DNA from: Acidobacteriota bacterium
Lineage (GTDB): Bacteria; Acidobacteriota; UBA6911
Assembly: GCA_016929335.1 (NCBI GenBank)
Contig: JAFGIY010000258.1
Location: 62,001-126,000 of the forward strand
Reading direction: 5' to 3'
Length of the DNA stretch: 64,000 nucleotides
A model generated the notes under the pieces. It saw nothing but the letters and a program-made list of their open reading frames with translations, was not told the DNA's origin and made no database searches. Each line of letters opens with the position of its first letter. Positions within the stretch are counted from its first letter, which is position 1. Positions 7,939-15,805 of this stretch are shown piece by piece. The position numbers were made by a program, and so were the translations under genes.

Positions 7939-8430
7939 ATGAAGGAAATGATTTCGGATCTCCTGGGAATTTTGCGCCAAGAGACCTGCCTTTATCGCGA
8001 TCTTTTGGAACATGCGCGGCAAAAGACGGCGTTACTGATACAAGGTCACGTAGAAGCCATCCAGGATAGCAACAAGGTCGAGGAAATGATCAATGCCAGA
8101 ATCCGTCTGCTTGAAACGGAGATGGCGTGCATTTGCCGCGATCTGGGACAGGCTTTCCGAATTCCGCGCGGGGAGTTTACTCTTATGAAACTCGCCGACA
8201 ATCTTGAACAATCCCTTGCCTGTGAAGTCAAATCTGAGGCCGCGATTTTCCGGACTATTGTGAAGCAGCTGAAATCTGTCAATCAGCGCAACAGGCGGCT
8301 GATCGATAAGTCTGTTCGCTATTCCGAGGGACTGCTGGCATTGATTTCCAATGCCACAAGTTCCTATCAACCAACCGGATTGTTCGAGTCCATTCCCAAA
8401 ATGCAGCCGACGTTTTCACAAAGAGCATAG
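7939..8430 (+). CDS. flgN: FlgN-like export chaperone
   Basis: 163 residues, almost wholly alpha-helical, with the FlgN pattern: an N-terminal helix (ISDLLGILRQETCLYRDLLE), a middle helix rich in E/K, and N-x-R-N-R-R-L-I-D near residue 118. FlgN-type proteins bind FlgK and FlgL in the cytosol and deliver them to the export gate. flgK and flgL follow directly, which supports the call. Sequence conservation in this family is low, so the assignment relies partly on position. Confidence 0.8.
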   Translation: MKEMISDLLGILRQETCLYRDLLEHARQKTALLIQGHVEAIQDSNKVEEMINARIRLLETEMACICRDLGQAFRIPRGEFTLMKLADNLEQSLACEVKSEAAIFRTIVKQLKSVNQRNRRLIDKSVRYSEGLLALISNATSSYQPTGLFESIPKMQPTFSQRA

Positions 8431-8495
8431 CCGGGTGTTGTAGCGGATCGCCCGACTTTTCGGAACCTTGATTTGTGAAGTGGTAAATAAGCCGG

Positions 8496-8510
8496 AGCGG
8501 CAAGGCCGCT
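8496..8510 (+). other. Short hairpin in flgK leader
   Basis: AGCGGC-AAG-GCCGCT forms a perfect 6-bp stem with a 3-base loop, 28 bases before the flgK start, inside the 107-base flgN-flgK gap. No U-tract follows, so it is not an intrinsic terminator. It may be an mRNA processing or stability element. Confidence 0.45.
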
Positions 8511-8537
8511 TCCTATAGCCAACTGGAGCCAACAGCC

Positions 8538-9923
8538 ATGCCATCCATTTTAAGCGGCTTCGACTCGGTTCAACAGGCGCTGGCCGCCCAGCAATTTGCT
8601 TTATCCATTTCACAGAGAAATGTCGCAAATGCAAATGATCCCGCTTATACACGTCAGGTAGCGGTTTTTTCTCCTGACGCGGATGGTTCGGTGTCCGGAA
8701 TTTCGGGAGTTACTCTTCAAGCCAGCCGCGATCGCTTTCTGGACTACAGCATCAGCAGGGAACTTCAGACGCTGGGCGAAAACAGCGTGGCCTACGACGC
8801 TCTGCAGCAGATCGATGCCATCCTGGGAGGAAACAGCGGAGAGGGGCTACAGCAGGCTCTTTCCGATTTTTTCGGCACTTTCAGCTCTCTTACAACGGCT
8901 CCGGAAGACCTGGTGTTGCGTCAACAGGTGCTGACGAGCGCCAATGCCCTGGCCGCCGAATTTCAGAGAGCCTATTCAGGCATCCAGCATGTACAGACTT
9001 TGCAGGACCGCTCTATGACGGCTTTGATCCAGACCGTCAATTCCATCACGGCCCAAATCGCGGATTTAAACCAGCTGATTCCCCTGGCACATGGAACACA
9101 GTCCGAGTCTGAATTTACTATGCGCGACAGTCGTCAGCAGCTGCTGGAGCAGCTTTCCGGGCTCATGGACATTTCTTATTATGAGACCGAATCAGGCGAA
9201 ATAACAGTGACTACAAGGCAGGGGGGCTTGTTGGTGGCAGGAGATCAGAGCCGCGATCTTTCTCTGACGCGGCTGTCGCCAGGCGCCTTTTACAGCGTGC
9301 AACTGGAAGGCGTCGACATCACCGCCACACTGGAGTCCGGCCGGCTCGGCGGACTGATAAAAGCCCGCGACAATAGCATTGCAGGATATCTCGACTCGCT
9401 GGACGATATGGCTGCCGCAATTATTGAGCGGGTGAACGATCAACATGCGGACGGAAGCGATCTGAATGGATCCATGGGAGGGGACTTTTTTACCCCCTTT
9501 ACCGAAATTATTCCCGGATCAAACACAGGATGTGCCCGTTCCATGAGCGTTGCGATAACGGATCCCAGATTGATCGCTGCGGCTGATGCAGGCGCCGGAG
9601 TGGGGGACAACACGAATGCCCAGCTGTTAGCCGGCATCGGTGATGAAAACCTGTTCTCATCCTCTGCGGAAACCATATATCAATATTATGCCCGCTTGAT
9701 CTATCAAATCGGTTCTGCTGAGAGTGCCGCCGAAGAAAATATTTCGACACAGAATAATTTGCTCGAACAACTGAAGAACCAGAGAGACGCATCCTTCGGT
9801 GTTAACCTGGATGAAGAAGCAGTCAACATCATTAAGTATCAGAAGGCCTATCAGGCCAGCGCCCGATATGCGAATATACTGGACGCATTGAGCGATGAAA
9901 TTCTTCAACTTTTGGGTGTTTAA
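8538..9923 (+). CDS. flgK: Hook-filament junction protein FlgK (HAP1)
   Basis: 461 residues, at the short end for FlgK. The N-terminus (SGFDSVQQALAAQQFALSIS then QRNVANANDPAYTRQVA) and the C-terminus (VNLDEEAVNIIKYQKAYQAS then ARYANILDALSDEILQL) are the matched D0/D1 helices of HAP1. The hypervariable outer domains are reduced compared with the enterobacterial protein. It joins hook and filament with FlgL, encoded 2 bases downstream. ATG 8538 is the only sensible start, although the ribosome site (GGAGCC) is modest. Confidence 0.95.
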   Translation: MPSILSGFDSVQQALAAQQFALSISQRNVANANDPAYTRQVAVFSPDADGSVSGISGVTLQASRDRFLDYSISRELQTLGENSVAYDALQQIDAILGGNSGEGLQQALSDFFGTFSSLTTAPEDLVLRQQVLTSANALAAEFQRAYSGIQHVQTLQDRSMTALIQTVNSITAQIADLNQLIPLAHGTQSESEFTMRDSRQQLLEQLSGLMDISYYETESGEITVTTRQGGLLVAGDQSRDLSLTRLSPGAFYSVQLEGVDITATLESGRLGGLIKARDNSIAGYLDSLDDMAAAIIERVNDQHADGSDLNGSMGGDFFTPFTEIIPGSNTGCARSMSVAITDPRLIAAADAGAGVGDNTNAQLLAGIGDENLFSSSAETIYQYYARLIYQIGSAESAAEENISTQNNLLEQLKNQRDASFGVNLDEEAVNIIKYQKAYQASARYANILDALSDEILQLLGV

Positions 9924-9925
9924 TT

Positions 9926-10804
9926 ATGAGAGTCACTCAATCCGAATTATGCAGGACCTTTTTATCCGACCTCGGAACATTGAATGAAAATCTGACCGCG
10001 CTCAACCGCCAGATCTCCAGCGGAAAAAGGCTGAACCAGCTTAAGGATGATCCCGCAGGCAGTTCGGACCTGATTTCCTTCTCAAAACTGGAATCTCAAA
10101 TCGATCAATACAGGTTTAATGCCGGCGCAGGTTCCTTTTACCTGAATGTTGCGGATTCGGCTCTCAATGAGGTGAATAATCTGATTACGTCCATTTACGC
10201 CAGCGGGAGTCAATCCTCATCAGACATTGTGAGCGAGGAGGCTCGTGCCGCACTTGCCGCTGAAGTCCGATCTCTTCGCGATCAGATTGTTTCTCTTGCC
10301 AACAGCCAGGTCCGAGGACGTTACATATTTGCGGGATCGCTGGTGGTCGATATGCCGTTTGCAATAGAAGGGGATGTAATTGAGTATAACGGGGACAACA
10401 GCATCAATCGCATCCGGGTCGATGAGGGAACGGAAGTTCAGATGAATTATTCCGGTGGCGAAGTATTTGATCCCATCTTTAATGCCGTCCGGTCCTTGTT
10501 GACAGCGATGGATGGCAACGACACGTCCGGCATTAATACGGCTTTGAGCCAGTTTGCCTCGGTATTGAAGGGTTTGTCACAAATCCGCGGACAGATCGGA
10601 GCGAATATGGCCACGCTTCAAAATGTGGAATCGCGTCTCGATTCCAGGGAAACAATCCTGAAAGAACAAAGGAGCCGGATTGAAGATACAGATATGGTGC
10701 AGGCTGCCGTTGAATTGAAACAGACACAAACGGCGCTGCAAACGGCGATGTCTGCAGGGGGCAGCATATTGACGCAGAGCAACCTGTTCGACATTCTGGG
10801 TTAG
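9926..10804 (+). CDS. flgL: Hook-filament junction protein FlgL (HAP3)
   Basis: 292 residues. The flagellin-like N-terminus (MRVTQSELCRTFLSDLGTLN and an LNRQISSGKRLNQLKDDPAG motif) and the C-terminus (DTDMVQAAVELKQTQTALQT then AMSAGGSILTQSNLFDIL) are diagnostic. FlgL is the second hook-filament adaptor. Its start follows the flgK stop by two bases, so translation is coupled. The 134-base gap after it contains a stem-loop (10825-10845). Confidence 0.94.
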   Translation: MRVTQSELCRTFLSDLGTLNENLTALNRQISSGKRLNQLKDDPAGSSDLISFSKLESQIDQYRFNAGAGSFYLNVADSALNEVNNLITSIYASGSQSSSDIVSEEARAALAAEVRSLRDQIVSLANSQVRGRYIFAGSLVVDMPFAIEGDVIEYNGDNSINRIRVDEGTEVQMNYSGGEVFDPIFNAVRSLLTAMDGNDTSGINTALSQFASVLKGLSQIRGQIGANMATLQNVESRLDSRETILKEQRSRIEDTDMVQAAVELKQTQTALQTAMSAGGSILTQSNLFDILG

Positions 10805-10824
10805 ACAGGCTACAATTGCATATA

Positions 10825-10845
10825 GGGCCATGAATATTGTGGCCC
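10825..10845 (+). other. Stem-loop after flgL
   Basis: GGGCCA and TGGCCC are perfect 6-bp arms around a 9-base loop, 20 bases after the flgL stop. The following bases are A/T-rich but lack a clean T-tract. It could be a weak terminator separating fliW-csrA from the structural genes, or an mRNA 3'-end stabiliser. Confidence 0.4.
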
Positions 10846-10938
10846 GGCATTATAAAAATTGCCAATGATGCACGAGGGTTCCCAATCTCCCGGAGAGTGC
10901 GGACGCCGTCGTGAATCGATGATTATGATTGAGGCACA

Positions 10939-11397
10939 ATGCAAATCCATACCGTAAACTTTGGCAGCCTGGAAATACCGGAAGAATCAATTATCACCTT
11001 CAAAGAGGGGCTTCCCGGATTTCCGCAGATTCACAGATTCGCTGTTCTGGAAATGGAAGAGCTGAAGCCATTCCAGTATCTTCAGGCTTTGGACGATCCT
11101 CCCATTTCTCTTTTCGTAATCAATCCGTTCATCGTGGATCCGAGCTATGAATTCCGCTTGACCGATTCCGACATGGAGGATGTGAACAGCACGAATTCTG
11201 CGCAGCTGGCGGTCTACGCCGTAGCCACTATTCCGGAAGATCCCAATGAGGCGACAATAAACCTCATGGCTCCGATCGTCATTAACGAAAAGGGACGATG
11301 CGGGAAACAGGTCATCTTGCATGAAAGCAAGTATTCGGTTAAACACCCGGTGCTTCAAAGTGACAGTCAGAGTGGGACACTGGTGCAGGAAGCCTGA
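10939..11397 (+). CDS. fliW: Flagellar assembly factor FliW
   Basis: 152 residues. The motif TFKEGLPGFPQIHRFAVLEM, then PFQYLQALDDPPISLFVINP, is the FliW signature, and the end includes the usual INLMAPIVINEKGR. FliW binds flagellin and also CsrA; when flagellin is exported, FliW is freed and sequesters CsrA, relieving translational repression of flagellin mRNA. csrA follows 52 bases downstream, the standard arrangement. The upstream 134 bases show no clear promoter, so it is probably read through from the flgM promoter. Confidence 0.95.
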   Translation: MQIHTVNFGSLEIPEESIITFKEGLPGFPQIHRFAVLEMEELKPFQYLQALDDPPISLFVINPFIVDPSYEFRLTDSDMEDVNSTNSAQLAVYAVATIPEDPNEATINLMAPIVINEKGRCGKQVILHESKYSVKHPVLQSDSQSGTLVQEA

Positions 11398-11449
11398 TGC
11401 ATGCTTCCTTTTGCGCGGGATCTGGAGCAACCCGCAGGTAACGACACGG

Positions 11450-11674
11450 ATGCTGGTATTCACACGTAAGAAAGACGAGAGCCTTGTCATAGGCAATGAA
11501 ATAGAAGTAACGATACTCAATATCGGCTCGGGAACCGTAAAGGTCGGTATTACCGCACCCCGCCATATTTCCGTTCATCGACATGAGGTTTTTGAAGCAA
11601 TCAAACGCGAGAATCTTGCCGCCGCTCAATCGCAAATTCCCAAAATGGACCTATTCAAAAAACTGATACGATAA
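11450..11674 (+). CDS. csrA: Translational regulator CsrA
   Basis: 74 residues from ATG 11450 (MLVFTRKKDESLVIGNEIEV), the invariant CsrA opening. GTVKVGITAPRHISVHRHEV and FEAIKREN complete the RNA-binding fold; the conserved R44-type residue is in the HRHEV segment. CsrA dimers bind GGA in hairpin loops, often over Shine-Dalgarno sites. The C-terminal tail (LAAAQSQIPKMDLFKKLIR) is longer than in E. coli, as in FliW-linked homologues. The likely targets are the flagellin genes at 17948 and 19455, whose ribosome sites lie in such loops. Confidence 0.95.
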   Translation: MLVFTRKKDESLVIGNEIEVTILNIGSGTVKVGITAPRHISVHRHEVFEAIKRENLAAAQSQIPKMDLFKKLIR

Positions 11675-11684
11675 TTTTCGGGAA

Positions 11685-12689
11685 ATGATCCGGTTCGGCC
11701 GGAGTGATATTTACTGTAAACACTTGCGCGTTCTTACCTTTAATTCGCATCAGCCTTATCTGCACATCATGGCCGAGGCTTTGCCCTGGGCGTTCGGAAT
11801 CATCACGCCGAGGCAGTCTGCCGGATCCGAAAAAAAATGGGACCCTGGAATCCGGCCGCTGCCTTCTAATGCACGGCTCTATTCTTCTGTCCGGGAGGCC
11901 ATGCTCGCGGACTCATGGGACTGGGTTCTTGCCCATAACGTTCATGATTTCCTCGATACGCGGGAGATTCCACTTCCCAAGGTATTTCTGGTGCATGGAA
12001 CCCTGAGTGGCCGGATCCTTCAGGATCGTAGCACCATCGATCGGGCTTTATACCTGAAAAACCTCCAATTCCTTCTTTCCGCCAATCATGCCGCGATTGT
12101 TTTTGTCTCCGGCCTTAAACGCGACGATTGGGGGATTCCGGGTGAGGTCATTCGATTAACAGTTGATCCGTGCTGGTATGGAGGGTATCGCGGTGAGGTG
12201 CGGGGCGTTCTTCAAGTCAGCAATCATCTGAAGGAGCGGGGGCTGATGACGGGCTGGAGCACCTATCAGACTGTCTGCAGGGATATCCCAAATCTTTTGC
12301 TGGGCGACAACAAGACCATTCCCGCAAGCCGCAGGACAAAAGACTGGGATGATTTGAAAGAGCAGCTTCGGTCTTTCCGCATATACCTCTATACCCCCAT
12401 TTATCCCTACGAAGACGGATATAATACAAGCCTTCTTGAGGCGATGGCGACGGGAATGCCTGTAGCGACTCTAAAGCATCCGACCTCGCCGGTCCGGGAC
12501 GGTTGTGAAGGTGTGGTTGCCGACAGCGCAGAGGAGCTTCGGGATAGAGTCTTGCAGCTGCTGGATGATCCGGCAGAGGCTGCGCGAATGGGCCGTAACG
12601 CGCGAATCAGGGTTGAGACGGAGTTTTCGATTTCTGAATTCAGAAATTCATGGCAGTCTTTTGCGGAGAGATTGCTGCGAGGCGAGTAA
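11685..12689 (+). CDS. GT4-type glycosyltransferase
   Basis: 334 residues. The C-terminal half carries the GT-B retaining signature EDGYNTSLLEAMATGMPVAT with two glutamates eight residues apart, plus a DPAEAARMGRNARIRVE helix, typical of GT4 enzymes. The N-terminal half is a degenerate Rossmann-like domain (HVHGT-like segments, VFLVHGTLSGR). The donor and acceptor cannot be read from sequence. It lies 10 bases after csrA and ends 2 bases before the converging fliT-like gene. Its location among late flagellar genes and the presence of Maf and a sugar operon suggest flagellin glycosylation (inference). Start ATG 11685 is weakly supported. Confidence 0.75.
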   Translation: MIRFGRSDIYCKHLRVLTFNSHQPYLHIMAEALPWAFGIITPRQSAGSEKKWDPGIRPLPSNARLYSSVREAMLADSWDWVLAHNVHDFLDTREIPLPKVFLVHGTLSGRILQDRSTIDRALYLKNLQFLLSANHAAIVFVSGLKRDDWGIPGEVIRLTVDPCWYGGYRGEVRGVLQVSNHLKERGLMTGWSTYQTVCRDIPNLLLGDNKTIPASRRTKDWDDLKEQLRSFRIYLYTPIYPYEDGYNTSLLEAMATGMPVATLKHPTSPVRDGCEGVVADSAEELRDRVLQLLDDPAEAARMGRNARIRVETEFSISEFRNSWQSFAERLLRGE

Positions 12690-12691
12690 AA

Positions 12692-13126
12692 TCAGTACCG
12701 CGAATCAACGAACTTCGGATAATTGTTTTTAAGGGGCTTCAGACTCTTTAGAAATTGAGAACCCTTTCCGATCTCCGCCAGGTTTGTCCCAAGCTCATCA
12801 TGAATTCGCTGCAGCTTTTGCGCCCAAACACTGCACAATTCCTGCAGATGGATCGCTTGCATTCTGGCTGCTGCCACCAAATCCTGCACCTCTGTCCGTG
12901 TTTCCGGATCGAGCTGGTTTCGGCATTTCCCCCACGAATCGGATAATTGGACTACACGTGAGTTCATTTGGGCAATGCACTCCAGGGTTTCACGATTCTG
13001 GAGGACGGATTGAACAAAAGCTTGGGGATTCTTAGATACATCAACTCCCATAATCTTTGCAAGATCTTCCCCTAGCTTGATGTAGAGGTTGAATACCTCT
13101 CGAAATTCGGCGGCAAGATTATTCAT
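12692..13126 (-). CDS. FliT-like flagellar chaperone
   Basis: 144 residues, all helical. It ends with GSQFLKSLKPLKNNYPKFVD, a short aromatic/basic tail often seen in small flagellar chaperones. It lies 5 bases downstream of fliS in the fliD-fliS order where fliT normally sits. FliT binds FliD and regulates late gene expression in enterobacteria. Sequence similarity within this family is weak, and a FlgN-type role is also possible. Converges on the glycosyltransferase with a 2-base gap. Confidence 0.55.
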   Translation of the reverse strand: MNNLAAEFREVFNLYIKLGEDLAKIMGVDVSKNPQAFVQSVLQNRETLECIAQMNSRVVQLSDSWGKCRNQLDPETRTEVQDLVAAARMQAIHLQELCSVWAQKLQRIHDELGTNLAEIGKGSQFLKSLKPLKNNYPKFVDSRY

Positions 13127-13131
13127 GGCGT

Positions 13132-13617
13132 TTATATGGAAATATTGAGAGATTTGGTCTGCATCGATGCCGGGGATGTTGAAGCCCCGAGCATTTGCCG
13201 GCCCTGCTTTTCCTGCGCTGCAGGCGGGACGGAAGCTCCCGATGTTTGTCCTGCAATTTCACCCCAGGCTGAACGAAGGTTTTCCAGCAAAGTCTCAATT
13301 TCAACGAGAGGTTGGACGCTTTGCTCAACATTGGCCGCAAATATGCGTCTCTTCATGTAATCATATAAGCGGTCCAATGACGCGGCGATATCGCCTCCCG
13401 CTTTCAGGTTCAGACAGGATTGCAGCTCCGAAATAATCGATACACATTTGTTGAGAGATCGCGACCTTCCGGCAATGTTTTTCCGGTCTATGTGTCCCCG
13501 GGCTTCCCGAAGAGAACAAATGGCTGCGTCATACAGCATGACTATCAGCTGCAGAGGATTCGCCGTTTTTACCGCCACCTCACGATACCGATGAACATAG
13601 GACTGGTTTCCTGCCAT
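13132..13617 (-). CDS. fliS: Flagellin chaperone FliS
   Basis: 161 residues from ATG 13617, with GAGGTG five bases upstream. The pattern YREVAVKTANPLQLIVMLYD, then GRSRSLNKCVSIISELQSCL, is typical FliS. The last 40 residues are a Ser/Pro/Gln-rich tail beyond the usual 125-135 residue length. FliS binds the disordered C-terminus of flagellin in the cytosol and prevents premature polymerisation. It follows fliD by 27 bases. Confidence 0.93.
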   Translation of the reverse strand: MAGNQSYVHRYREVAVKTANPLQLIVMLYDAAICSLREARGHIDRKNIAGRSRSLNKCVSIISELQSCLNLKAGGDIAASLDRLYDYMKRRIFAANVEQSVQPLVEIETLLENLRSAWGEIAGQTSGASVPPAAQEKQGRQMLGASTSPASMQTKSLNISI

Positions 13618-13644
13618 CAAAACACCTCGTAAATCGCATTCTTC

Positions 13645-15627
13645 TTACTGAGATAGAGAACTGATCTGGGCGCTCAGAGAGGCCTGAGTGACAGTCATAA
13701 GCCGCAGAGCCTCGTCGGCTTTGCTGAATTCCGCTGTCAACAGTTCTTTTCTTATTTCAAGACGATCTTCATAGCTGCTGATGCTCTCATTAAGATACTT
13801 AATACTGCTATTTAATCCATCCGTAGCCGTTTGGATTGGACCGGAAAGCGGATCCGTCAGTCCGTCCAGCAGGCTGCACAAATTCACCAGAAAGCTGGCG
13901 CCGTCAACTCCCTCATCGTCGGGCGAGACCGTGACGGTTCCATAGCTGCCGGTTGTCGTTTGTGCGATCGTCAGGGCAAGTCCCTCTTCGGGTTGCCCGC
14001 TTGCGCCTGTGAGCGTCAGGCCGTCTCCGGTTGCTGCGTTGCCGCCGATGCTGCCGGCGATATCAGTGCCTGTGCCGATAACGGGCGTGGTGCCGAAGCC
14101 GGTGGTTCCCAAAATACCATCCAGATCGGAAACTACCGTGACGGTCTGTGAACTGCCATAGCCATTGGTAGTTATTTTTATTTTGCCGGTTCCATCATCC
14201 GCAGCGGTTATCGCCATACTCTGTGCGGAGAATTCATCATTGATCTTCAGCAAAACATCTACCAGCATGTCGTTTTGCAGTAGATCAACAATCGCCGTTG
14301 CCGTCCCGTAGGTGATTGTCAATGTTTCATCATAATCCATCGAATCGACCGTCTGGCTCCCCACGGCGGAAGCCTGCTGCGCGAGCGTGTCAATCTGAAC
14401 AGCATAGGTTCCCGGTTGGGTGGCGGCTGTTTTGCCGCTATATGTCACGCGACTATCGCTGGCTGTGGCACTTCCTTCAGACGCCCCTTCTCCAAGGAAC
14501 AGGGCGGCCACTGAGGTGAAGTCATCCGACAAAGCTTCCCTGAATTCGCTTTCATTCAGGCTCAAACTGCCGTCGCGGTTAAGGTCAATCCCTATTTGGC
14601 CGATCACCCTGTAATCGGTGAATCGATTGGCCATGGTTTGAGTAAGTTGACTCTGCAGGTTGCTTTGTATGCGGCGCAGAGTGGAGTCGCCGGAAAGCAC
14701 CCCCGCTGTTTCAGTAGTGGAATTGTAGGTAAATTGGCCATTAATAAATGTGTTGACCGCGTTATATGCGGAGACCATTTCACTGATGGCGCTGACGATT
14801 GCATCAACGTCCTTCTCCACGCTCAACGTCACAGTGCCCGTCGTCGTATCCTTGAGTGTGAAGGCTATTCCGTCGATAACATCGGAAACTGTATTGGAGC
14901 TCTGAGAGATGCTGACGCCATTAACCACAAACGCGGCATCCGCGGCCGCCTGCGTCTGGGCAAAACTGAGAGCCTGCCCGCCGGATAGATTATCGGTCAC
15001 GGTAAAAGCGTTGGCGGTCCCCGTCTCTTCGGAAGTGATCAGCAGTCTGTAAGGATTTGAGGATCCATCATTGATGATTGAGGCTGTCACGCCTGCGTCG
15101 GCATTGTTAATAGCGTCGCGCAATCCGGCCAGTGTGTTATTAGTACTGTTGATAGTCAGTGTTACAGGATCATTGGCGCCTGTGGTAATGATAAATGTCC
15201 CCGTCCCCAGAGACGCCGAAGTTGTATCCGCAAAACCGGAGGATGCCATTGTTTTGGCCTGGGCTAATGTGCCTACGGTGATGGAGTAATCTCCGATGGT
15301 TGTGGCGTTGGATGCCGTGGCCGTGATCTTATCTTCGTCGGATGATGCTACCTTGCATCGGGCAAATATGCTCTCCGAAAGCCTTTCGGAAAATGAATAT
15401 GGGGTAGTAAGAGGAGCCTCCGTCTCTCCGAACAGGAGCGTGTTCACTTTATCCGAAAGCGTCGACAGCCTGGTATTCAGAGTCTGGTATGCGGTTACTT
15501 TTTTCTGGAGAGTGGAAACCTGACTCTCCATATTGCGAACGGGCTCTCTCTCCAGATAGATGAGATTGTCTACAATAGAGCCTACATCCAATACACTGTT
15601 GGTCAGATTGACAGAGGACGTACTCAT
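13645..15627 (-). CDS. fliD: Filament cap protein FliD (HAP2)
   Basis: 660 residues, longer than the roughly 470 of enterobacterial FliD because of an enlarged middle. The N-terminus (LDVGSIVDNLIYLEREPVRN then QVSTLQKKVTAYQTLNTRLS) and the C-terminus (SISSYEDRLEIRKELLTAEF then DEALRLMTVTQASLSAQI) are the paired FliD coils. Around residues 395-520 a stretch (SGKTAATQPGTYAVQIDTLA) resembles the earlier ITATASNATTIGDYSITVGT region, suggesting a duplicated beta domain. FliD caps the filament and folds incoming flagellin. A GACGATAA box lies about 135 bases upstream. Confidence 0.94.
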   Translation of the reverse strand: MSTSSVNLTNSVLDVGSIVDNLIYLEREPVRNMESQVSTLQKKVTAYQTLNTRLSTLSDKVNTLLFGETEAPLTTPYSFSERLSESIFARCKVASSDEDKITATASNATTIGDYSITVGTLAQAKTMASSGFADTTSASLGTGTFIITTGANDPVTLTINSTNNTLAGLRDAINNADAGVTASIINDGSSNPYRLLITSEETGTANAFTVTDNLSGGQALSFAQTQAAADAAFVVNGVSISQSSNTVSDVIDGIAFTLKDTTTGTVTLSVEKDVDAIVSAISEMVSAYNAVNTFINGQFTYNSTTETAGVLSGDSTLRRIQSNLQSQLTQTMANRFTDYRVIGQIGIDLNRDGSLSLNESEFREALSDDFTSVAALFLGEGASEGSATASDSRVTYSGKTAATQPGTYAVQIDTLAQQASAVGSQTVDSMDYDETLTITYGTATAIVDLLQNDMLVDVLLKINDEFSAQSMAITAADDGTGKIKITTNGYGSSQTVTVVSDLDGILGTTGFGTTPVIGTGTDIAGSIGGNAATGDGLTLTGASGQPEEGLALTIAQTTTGSYGTVTVSPDDEGVDGASFLVNLCSLLDGLTDPLSGPIQTATDGLNSSIKYLNESISSYEDRLEIRKELLTAEFSKADEALRLMTVTQASLSAQISSLSQ

Positions 15628-15761
15628 GGCCTTAGGATTGTGCCTTTCGCGACTGGTGTTGCGCCCGGTCGATCATTTCTTTAAGTGTTTTATTTATAAC
15701 GACATACATAAATAATAATCACTGGGGCTCATCCTGGTGGATAAAACCTCGGACTATCAGC

Positions 15762-15788
15762 TTATCGTCAGTATCTGTTTGTGAGAGT
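15762..15788 (-). promoter_or_regulatory. Candidate sigma28 promoter for fliD
   Basis: On the minus strand the -10 box is GACGATAA (15769 down to 15762), identical to that of flgM and flagellin 1. The expected -35 box reads ACTCTCAC (15788-15781), which is a poor match. It lies in the non-coding gap between the maf stop (15806) and the fliD start (15627). Likely start site is near 15755. Confidence 0.55.
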
Positions 15789-15805
15789 AGCGGTTTTTAA
15801 GGATT

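Noticed and set aside
10843-10860. Possible sigma54 motif (GGCATTATAAAAATTGCC) before fliW
   Set aside because: GG and GC are 15 bases apart instead of 12, so the register is wrong.
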